Source: Bacteroidales bacterium
GTDB taxonomy: Bacteria > Bacteroidota > Bacteroidia > Bacteroidales > UBA932
Direction: 5' to 3'
Assembly (NCBI GenBank): GCA_012515395.1
Contig: JAAYYL010000005.1
Coordinates: 1 to 35,850, forward strand
Length of the DNA: 35,850 nucleotides
In this document: positions 30,095 to 35,850 of the stretch, in pieces
How the letters are laid out: each line of letters starts with the position of its first letter
Position numbering within the stretch: the first letter of the stretch is position 1
The notes under the pieces: model-generated
The model's input: the letters and a program-made list of their open reading frames with translations, nothing else
What the model was told of the DNA's origin: nothing
Databases searched by the model: none
Program-made: the position numbers and the translations under genes

Positions 30095-31146
30095 AAGACA
30101 TGACCGAATTGCTGTGTCGCCTGATAAAAACCCCGTCGGTTTCGGGAAAGGAAGACAAGACTGCCGCGATACTGGCAGATCACTTGTTTGAAAAAACGGG
30201 TATGCAGCCAAAACGTATAGGAAACAATGTTATAGCATGCAAAGAACCTCACCGGAAAGGCCGACCAACCGTTCTGCTTTGTTCACATCACGATACGGTC
30301 ATGCCGGCTTCCGGTTATTCACGTGATCCCTACGATCCGGTTATTCAGGAAGATGACCATGGAGCACCCCGTCTTTACGGTCTGGGAAGCAATGATGCCG
30401 GAGCGTCCGTAGTTTCTATGACAGAGGCTTTCTGCTCCCTCAACGACTTGCCTTACAACCTGGTTTTGATCCTTGCCGCAGGAGAGGAAAACTCGGATCC
30501 GGCCGGGATTGCGTCTGTTTTGCCCCGTTATCCGGATATCGCATGCGCTATTGTAGGTGAGCCTACGGGCTTGCAGGCTGCCACGGGTGAAAAAGGACTG
30601 TTGGTGTTGGACGGCTACGTCCGTGGACGTCAGGGACATGCCGCGCGAAACGATGGCATCAACGCCCTTTACAAAGCAATGGACGACATTGCCGCACTCC
30701 GGAATTTTTCGTTCGCGGAAAACTCGGCAATCATGGGAAAGATACATCTGCAGGTAACGCAGATACAGGCCGGCACGCAGCACAACGTCATCCCGGGAGA
30801 ATGCCGTTACGTGGTGGACATTCGTACCACGGACGCCTGCGGCAATGCGGAGATCGTGGAAAGGCTCAGCAGCGTGGTCTCGGGTCAGCTGATCCCAAGA
30901 AATATGGCCAATAAAGCCTCGGTAACCCCGGAAGGTCATCCGTTGCGGGATGCAGTAAAAAAAGCGGGGATTCCAACGTTCGTTTCCCCGACCACATCGG
31001 ACTGGATGCGCCTGCCTTGCCCGGCTATAAAACTCGGCCCGGGAGATTCAGCCCGGTCACATACACCGGATGAATTCATATACTTGTCTGAATTGCAGCA
31101 GGGAGTTGATGTTTATAAAAAAGTACTTACTCACCTTACCTTATAA
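30091..31146 (+). CDS. argE: M20-family N-acylornithine/N-acylcitrulline deacylase
   Basis: A 351-residue M20/M28-like zinc hydrolase. Metal and catalytic residues: His67 and Asp69 in CSHHDTV, Asp102 in GSNDAGAS, Glu132-Glu133 in AAGEENS, and a late His in SARSHTPDEF. In this pathway the carbamoyltransferase acts on the acylated substrate, so the deacylase should act on N-acylcitrulline (probably N-succinylcitrulline), although it belongs to the ArgE/DapE-like family named for acetylornithine. It sits between argB and argH with overlaps at both ends. Confidence 0.92.
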   Translation: MKDMTELLCRLIKTPSVSGKEDKTAAILADHLFEKTGMQPKRIGNNVIACKEPHRKGRPTVLLCSHHDTVMPASGYSRDPYDPVIQEDDHGAPRLYGLGSNDAGASVVSMTEAFCSLNDLPYNLVLILAAGEENSDPAGIASVLPRYPDIACAIVGEPTGLQAATGEKGLLVLDGYVRGRQGHAARNDGINALYKAMDDIAALRNFSFAENSAIMGKIHLQVTQIQAGTQHNVIPGECRYVVDIRTTDACGNAEIVERLSSVVSGQLIPRNMANKASVTPEGHPLRDAVKKAGIPTFVSPTTSDWMRLPCPAIKLGPGDSARSHTPDEFIYLSELQQGVDVYKKVLTHLTL

Positions 31147-32465
31147 TGATCATGAAAACACTTTGGGAAAAAGGGATTGAAACACCGGAAGAAGTCAGCC
31201 GCTTTACAATCGGCAACGATGCCGGGTGGGATATGAGGCTGGCCCCGTACGATATTACAGGATCCATAGCCCATGTAAAAATGCTGGGAAAGACCGGATT
31301 GTTGACCAGGAAGGAAACAGATACGCTTACAACAGCCCTGGATGCATTGCGTCAAAAGATCCTTAACCGGGAAGTGGAAATCGGTCCGGAAGCGGAAGAC
31401 ATTCATTCATTTGTGGAAATGTTCCTTTCGCGTGAACTGGGCGATCTGGGCAAAAAAATCCATGCCGGAAGGTCCCGCAATGACCAGGTAATGACAGATA
31501 TCCATCTATACCTGAAAGACGTGTGCCGGAATATTGCACGGGAAGTCCGCAGCCTTTTTGACCTGATGCAGGAAAAGGGGCGCCTGTACAAAGACGTGCT
31601 GATGCCCGGTTACACGCATGAAAGACCGGCCATGCCTTCTTCTTTCGGTCTTTGGATGGGAGCTTATGCCGAGACACTCGTTGATGACATTCATCAGTTA
31701 ACGGCCGCGTGGATGCATAGCGACCAGAATCCCTTGGGTTCAGCCGCGGGTTACGGAAATTCTTTCCCTCTGGACCGTGAGGAAACAACACGTCTTTTGG
31801 CATTCGGGACAATGAAGTACAACAGCATTGCCGCACAAATGAGCCGTGGAAGAACCGAACGCTCCCTGGCATTTGCCATGGCATCGCTGGCCGGTACGCT
31901 CAACAAGCTGGCCGCAGATTGTTGCCTTTATTCGGGACCTGACTTCGGGTTTTTTGATTTTCCGGATTCGCTGACTACCGGCAGCAGCATTATGCCCCAT
32001 AAAAAAAATCCGGATGTATGGGAACTTGTACGTGCCCGGTGCAATGTCATTCAGGGAGTTCCCTGCCAGATCACCCTTTTGTGCACCAACCTTACCCACG
32101 GGTACCACAGGGATTATCAACTGTTGAAGGACTTGCTCTTTCCCGCTATAGATTCGCTTTTTGAATGCCTGAATATAAGCAGGCTTATGATCTCGCAAAT
32201 GCAAGTCAACGACAAAATCTTTACCCATGAACGTTACGACCTGCTTTTTACCGTGGAATCGGTCAACCGCCTGGTCCTGGAAGGAATCCCATTCAGGGAC
32301 GCATACCGCCAGGTGGCCGACAGTCTTGGAAATGGCTCATACAAGGCGCAAAAAAATATTGTTCATACCCATACGGGCAGCATTGGGAATCCGGCTTTTG
32401 ATCAGGTTTTGCAAAAAATGGAACAAGCTCTTACCCCCATCCTGAAAGAGGTTGTGCAGGAATAA
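31146..32465 (+). CDS. argH: Argininosuccinate lyase
   Basis: A 439-residue enzyme of the fumarase/aspartase superfamily that splits argininosuccinate to arginine and fumarate. Signatures: GRSRNDQVMTD (near 109-119), MPGYTHERPAMPSSFG, and the superfamily loop GSSIMPHKKNP. I took the ATG at 31146, which shares one base with the argE stop; a second ATG two codons later is equally possible. It ends the arg operon. The next gene has its own promoter box. Confidence 0.96.
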   Translation: MIMKTLWEKGIETPEEVSRFTIGNDAGWDMRLAPYDITGSIAHVKMLGKTGLLTRKETDTLTTALDALRQKILNREVEIGPEAEDIHSFVEMFLSRELGDLGKKIHAGRSRNDQVMTDIHLYLKDVCRNIAREVRSLFDLMQEKGRLYKDVLMPGYTHERPAMPSSFGLWMGAYAETLVDDIHQLTAAWMHSDQNPLGSAAGYGNSFPLDREETTRLLAFGTMKYNSIAAQMSRGRTERSLAFAMASLAGTLNKLAADCCLYSGPDFGFFDFPDSLTTGSSIMPHKKNPDVWELVRARCNVIQGVPCQITLLCTNLTHGYHRDYQLLKDLLFPAIDSLFECLNISRLMISQMQVNDKIFTHERYDLLFTVESVNRLVLEGIPFRDAYRQVADSLGNGSYKAQKNIVHTHTGSIGNPAFDQVLQKMEQALTPILKEVVQE

Positions 32466-32476
32466 TGCTTTTTTTC

Positions 32477-32484
32477 TACCTTTG
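32477..32484 (+). promoter_or_regulatory. -7 box for the PlsC-like gene
   Basis: TACCTTTG matches TAnnTTTG, with a TTG at 32452-32454 about 22 bases upstream. It lies 5 bases before the ATG at 32490 and suggests the gene is not simply the tail of the arg operon. Confidence 0.5.
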
Positions 32485-32489
32485 TTCCA

Positions 32490-33047
32490 ATGATCAAACA
32501 AAAAATCTGTGCCTTCATTGCCACGCGCATCATGGGATGGAAACTCATAGGCAAGCCGATTCCCGTTCCCAAATGCATTATTTTGGGTGTTCCCCATACT
32601 TCCATGTGGGATTTTGTCATTTCCTACCTGTTCTATAACGGAATAGGAGGAAAAGCCAACGTGCTGGTAAAGAGCGATGTTTTCGTATGGCCGCTCAGAG
32701 GATTATTGAGATGGGCCGGAGCCATTCCGGTAGACCGGGGCAAAGGGGCTTCTTTTGCCAGACATATGATTGATGCAGTCCGTAAGGAAGATTACATGCA
32801 TCTGGCCATTGCTCCCGAAGGAACCCGTCAACCCACAAAAAACTGGAAAGCGGGGTTTCACACCATATCAAGGGCTCTGGACATTCCCGTATATTACGGG
32901 TATTTTGACTGGGGACGTAAGGAGATAGGCGTAGCGGAACAGGTACTCATTACAGATGATGTACAAGCAGACATGAAGCGCATCAAACAATGGTATATTG
33001 ACAAAGGCGTTAAGGGCAAGCACCCGGAACGATTTGATCCTTTCTAG
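32490..33047 (+). CDS. Small PlsC-type (1-acylglycerol-3-phosphate) acyltransferase
   Basis: A 185-residue acyltransferase. Motif I is HTSMWD (His36-x4-Asp41) and motif III is the EGTR box at residues 110-113 (APEGTRQP); the segment between includes AGAIPVDRG. It lacks the N-terminal membrane helix common in PlsC and is about 60 residues shorter, so it may be peripheral to the membrane and its acceptor may not be lysophosphatidate. The stop codon shares the bases CTAG (33044-33047) with the stop of the convergent clpB. Confidence 0.87.
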   Translation: MIKQKICAFIATRIMGWKLIGKPIPVPKCIILGVPHTSMWDFVISYLFYNGIGGKANVLVKSDVFVWPLRGLLRWAGAIPVDRGKGASFARHMIDAVRKEDYMHLAIAPEGTRQPTKNWKAGFHTISRALDIPVYYGYFDWGRKEIGVAEQVLITDDVQADMKRIKQWYIDKGVKGKHPERFDPF

Positions 33048-35626
33048 GAATCCCTCAGATCCAGTGCATTGCCGTCACTGTCAACCGTAATCTTCCCTTT
33101 CACATCCAATGTGCCGTCCAGTATCCTTCGGGCCAGCTCATTGACCAGTTCCCTTTGCAACAAACGTTTTAAAGGCCTGGCACCGTAGGAAGGTTCGTAT
33201 CCTTTTTCCTGCAGGTAGTCCAGTGCTTTTTCCGTTAGTTCCATACTTATACCTTTCTCCAAAAGCATTTTGTTGATACCGGCAATCTGCAGTTTCAGAA
33301 TGTCCCGGACGTTTTCCCGTGTCAGGGCATGGAACATAATGATTTCGTCTATGCGGTTCAGGAATTCAGGCCGCAACGTTCTGCGAAGCAATTCCATTAC
33401 CTGTCTTTTTGTTGCTTCAAACCGAACAGGATCTTCCGTGCCTTCCTGCATGTTTTCCTGTATCAGGTGAGAACCCGTATTGGAAGTCATGATCAGTATG
33501 GTGTTTTTGAAATCGGCCACCCTTCCCTTGTTGTCGGTCAAACGCCCGTCATCAAGAACCTGTAACAAAATATTGAATACGTCCGGATGCGCTTTTTCTA
33601 TCTCGTCAAGAAGAATGACTGAATAGGGTTTTCTTCTGACGGCCTCTGTCAATTGTCCTCCTTCGTCGTAGCCCACATATCCCGGAGGCGCACCTACCAG
33701 GCGGCTCACCGAATGACGTTCCTGGTACTCACTCATGTCAATCCGGGTAATCAGGTTCTCGTCGTCAAAAAGAAACTCGGCAAGTGCTTTGGCCAATTCG
33801 GTCTTCCCCACTCCGGTGGTTCCCAGGAAAAGAAAGGACCCTATGGGCTTACGCGGATCCTGCAAACCGGCACGGCTGCGCCGTACCGCATCGGCTACCG
33901 CCCCTATGGCCTCGTCCTGCCCGATGACCCGCTTGTGAAGCTCCTCTTCCAGTTTTAAAAGTTTTTCCCTCTCTGCTGTCAGCATGCGTTGCACAGGGAT
34001 ACCGGTCCATTTGGATACCACCTCGGCAATGTCTTCTTCGTTGACGGATTCATTGATCATGGAGCGGGTGAATGATTCTTTCCGTTTGTTCAGCAATTCA
34101 ATCGCTTTTTCAATTTCCACGATCTTCCCGTAACGGATCTCGGCCACTTTTCCGTAATCTCCCCGCCGTTCGGCTTCGGCGGCTGCATAGCGCAAATCTT
34201 CAACTTCTTTTTTCTTTTGCTGGATACTTTCCAAAACCGATTTCTCCTCCTGCCATTTGGCACGTTGAATATCACATTGAGCGGACAACTCTTCAATTTC
34301 TTTTCCCAAAACGGCCAGCTTTTCCTTGTCCTTTTCTCTTTTTATGGCCTCCCTCTCGATTTCCAGCTGACGGATACGACGTTCCAGCTCATCAATACAT
34401 TCGGGAACAGAATTCATTTCCAACCTGAGTTTTGCCGCAGCTTCATCTACCAGGTCAATGGCTTTGTCCGGCAAAAAACGGGAAGTAATGTAACGGTGTG
34501 ACAATTCCACGGCCGCTATCAGGGCGTTGTCCTTGATCTGTACCTTGTGATGTTGTTCGTAACGGTCTTTCAGGCCCCTGAGTATGGAAATGGCTTCGGC
34601 CGGAGAAGGTTCGTCCACCATAACCATCTGGAAACGTCTTTCCAGGGCTTTATCCTGTTCAAAATATTTCTGGTATTCTCCCAGTGTCGTGGATCCTATT
34701 GCCCTGAGTTCTCCACGTGCCAAAGCCGGTTTCAGGATGTTGGCTGCATCCATGGCCCCTTCCCCTTTTCCGGCTCCCACCAGGGTATGGATTTCATCAA
34801 TGAAAAGGATGATCTCCCCCTGGCTTGATATAACTTCCCTTACAACGCCTTTGAGTCGTTCTTCAAATTCACCTTTGTATTTGGCACCGGCTATCAGGGC
34901 TCCCATATCCAGGGAATAGAGCTGCTTGCTTTTCAGGGTATCGGGAACGTCTCCTGTAACAATCCGCTGGGCAATGCCTTCGGCAATGGCCGTTTTTCCC
35001 ACACCCGGCTCACCAACAAGAATGGGATTGTTCTTGGTACGCCTGCTGAGTATCTGAAGGACCCTTCTTATCTCATCATCGCGTCCTATTACTGGGTCCA
35101 CTTTTCCGGCTGCGGAAAGCTCATTCAGATTTACGGCGTACTTGTTCAGGGCATCAAAAGTCTGCTCTGCCGTCTGGGAATCCACTTTCCGACCCTGACG
35201 TATCTGTTCTATGGCTTTTTTCAGGTGGTCTTCGTTCAACCCGCGGGAACGCATCATTTTAGCAACGTCGTCCTTTCCTCCGGCCAATCCGGCCAGAATG
35301 TGTTCAACGGTAACAAACTGGTCTCCCATTTTAGTGGCAATGACCCTGGCTTTCTGCAGCACGTCCTGGGAATCACGCGATAAATAAGTATCAGCCGTTC
35401 CCTGTTGTTTGGGGTATTTATCCAGCAATCCGGCCAGTTCTTTCTCCAGTATATCGGTATTCACTCCGGCTTTCTGCAAGAGATACACGCCCACTCCTTC
35501 CCGGTCGGCTAAAATGGCTTTCAGTATATGACCGGTCTCGATCATTTGATTGGATCCGGCCTGCGCCGTGAGAACTGCCGCTTGCAGCAATTCCTGCGCC
35601 TGTATGGTATATTTTTGCTCGTTCAT
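33044..35626 (-). CDS. clpB: ClpB disaggregase (Hsp100)
   Basis: An 860-residue AAA+ chaperone that rescues aggregated proteins together with DnaK. The N-domain (1 to about 145) contains two Clp repeats. NBD1 has Walker A GEPGVGKT at residues 205-212 and Walker [20 protein letters not shown] coiled-coil M-domain (about 410-525, rich in E, K and R) follows. NBD2 has Walker A GTTGVGKT (near 605) and [15 protein letters not shown]. The ClpP-binding IGF/IGL loop is not seen, as expected for ClpB. Length agrees with the E. coli protein. The gene is divergent from queE, and a short palindrome lies in the gap. Confidence 0.97.
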   Translation of the reverse strand: MNEQKYTIQAQELLQAAVLTAQAGSNQMIETGHILKAILADREGVGVYLLQKAGVNTDILEKELAGLLDKYPKQQGTADTYLSRDSQDVLQKARVIATKMGDQFVTVEHILAGLAGGKDDVAKMMRSRGLNEDHLKKAIEQIRQGRKVDSQTAEQTFDALNKYAVNLNELSAAGKVDPVIGRDDEIRRVLQILSRRTKNNPILVGEPGVGKTAIAEGIAQRIVTGDVPDTLKSKQLYSLDMGALIAGAKYKGEFEERLKGVVREVISSQGEIILFIDEIHTLVGAGKGEGAMDAANILKPALARGELRAIGSTTLGEYQKYFEQDKALERRFQMVMVDEPSPAEAISILRGLKDRYEQHHKVQIKDNALIAAVELSHRYITSRFLPDKAIDLVDEAAAKLRLEMNSVPECIDELERRIRQLEIEREAIKREKDKEKLAVLGKEIEELSAQCDIQRAKWQEEKSVLESIQQKKKEVEDLRYAAAEAERRGDYGKVAEIRYGKIVEIEKAIELLNKRKESFTRSMINESVNEEDIAEVVSKWTGIPVQRMLTAEREKLLKLEEELHKRVIGQDEAIGAVADAVRRSRAGLQDPRKPIGSFLFLGTTGVGKTELAKALAEFLFDDENLITRIDMSEYQERHSVSRLVGAPPGYVGYDEGGQLTEAVRRKPYSVILLDEIEKAHPDVFNILLQVLDDGRLTDNKGRVADFKNTILIMTSNTGSHLIQENMQEGTEDPVRFEATKRQVMELLRRTLRPEFLNRIDEIIMFHALTRENVRDILKLQIAGINKMLLEKGISMELTEKALDYLQEKGYEPSYGARPLKRLLQRELVNELARRILDGTLDVKGKITVDSDGNALDLRDS

Positions 35627-35668
35627 AACGCCCTTTCAACTTCAAACCTTGTTCCAAAGCGATTTTTC

Positions 35669-35681
35669 TGACAATTTGTCA
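35669..35681. promoter_or_regulatory. Palindrome in the clpB-queE intergenic region
   Basis: TGACAA and TTGTCA arms flank a single central base, giving a perfect 13-base dyad. It lies about 43 bases before the clpB ATG and 24 before that of queE, a position suited to an operator for either gene. Confidence 0.35.
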
Positions 35682-35692
35682 CAATTATTCTT

Positions 35693-35700
35693 TACATTTG
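35693..35700 (+). promoter_or_regulatory. -7 box for queE
   Basis: TACATTTG matches TAnnTTTG and lies 4 bases before the ATG at 35705. Confidence 0.45.
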
Positions 35701-35704
35701 TACA

Positions 35705-35850
35705 ATGAACTCGCTATTGGATGAAGGCCGTCTGCTTCCTCTTGTTGAAGATTTTTATACCCTCCAGGGAGAAGGATATCATACCGGACGGGCCGCTTAT
35801 TTCATCAGGCTGGGAGGCTGCGACATAGGTTGTTCATGGTGTGATTCCAA
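35705..35850 (+). CDS. queE: 7-carboxy-7-deazaguanine synthase (5' part, runs off window)
   Basis: The first 48 complete codons of a radical-SAM enzyme are visible, starting at the ATG at 35705. Residues 21-24 are QGEG, preceded by VEDFYTL, the usual QueE opening. Cys39, Cys43 and Cys46 ([12 protein letters not shown]) form the CxxxCxxC cluster ligand set. QueE converts 6-carboxy-tetrahydropterin to 7-carboxy-7-deazaguanine on the queuosine/7-deazaguanine pathway. The rest lies beyond the window. Its -7 box is 4 bases before the start codon. Confidence 0.88.
   Translation, partial: MNSLLDEGRLLPLVEDFYTLQGEGYHTGRAAYFIRLGGCDIGCSWCDS

Noticed and set aside
1-35850. tRNA/rRNA genes, IS elements, CRISPR arrays, prophage or conjugative genes
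   Set aside because: I looked for transposase or integrase motifs, regular direct repeats and tRNA-like cloverleaf sequences and saw none I could support.

Overview
The window reads as chromosomal DNA from a member of the Bacteroidota, most likely order Bacteroidales. Evidence: the promoter motif TAnnTTTG recurs upstream of genes; Shine-Dalgarno sequences are almost absent (the small heat-shock gene is an exception); there is a FecI/FecR pair next to an STN/CarboxypepD-type protein, a stand-alone TonB plug protein, a GH29 fucosidase lipoprotein, and an arginine operon whose carbamoyltransferase is the AOTCase/SOTCase type. I see no tRNA, rRNA, IS element, prophage or CRISPR array. Genes are packed tightly and several convergent pairs overlap at their stop codons.

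Layout. 1-2780 (minus): AI-2E-family permease, ZIP metal transporter and an AraC regulator cut by the window edge. 2823-4247 (minus): GH29 fucosidase with a discoidin-like domain. 4317-7191 (plus): a four-domain sulfur-transfer/disulfide-reductase fusion followed by a MarR-type regulator. 7188-9029 (minus): a long PurF-like amidophosphoribosyltransferase homologue. 9093-10304 (plus): lipase-like lipoprotein, closed by a strong bidirectional terminator. 10363-13385 (minus): Hsp20, RidA, a secreted C1B aminopeptidase and a SIMPL-domain protein. 13440-17036 (plus): rpiB, ECF sigma factor, FecR-type anti-sigma factor and a barrel-less STN/CarboxypepD protein. 17064-17208 (minus): the remnant of an ArsC/Spx-family gene. 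17219-19578: acyl-ACP thioesterase facing an acyl-CoA ligase. 19734-24166: stand-alone TonB plug protein, two M28 peptidases (one carrying FN3, one apparently fused to a small beta-barrel) and a DUF1295 membrane protein.

24335-32465 (plus) is a complete arginine operon: GNAT acyltransferase, argG, argC, argD, argF', argB, argE and argH, with joints that overlap or nearly touch. Pro90 in the carbamoyltransferase points to the succinylated route known from Bacteroides. In front of the operon, directly behind a good promoter, lies a 14-codon reading frame with three Arg codons among its last five sense codons. A stem-loop begins in its stop codon. I read this as an arginine-sensing leader peptide, the most interesting item in the window.

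32490-33047 encodes a small PlsC-type acyltransferase, 33044-35626 (minus) ClpB, and 35705 onward the start of queE. A second broad signal is that ten TAnnTTTG boxes lie only 3-7 bases before a start codon, which suggests that leaderless or nearly leaderless mRNAs are common in this genome.
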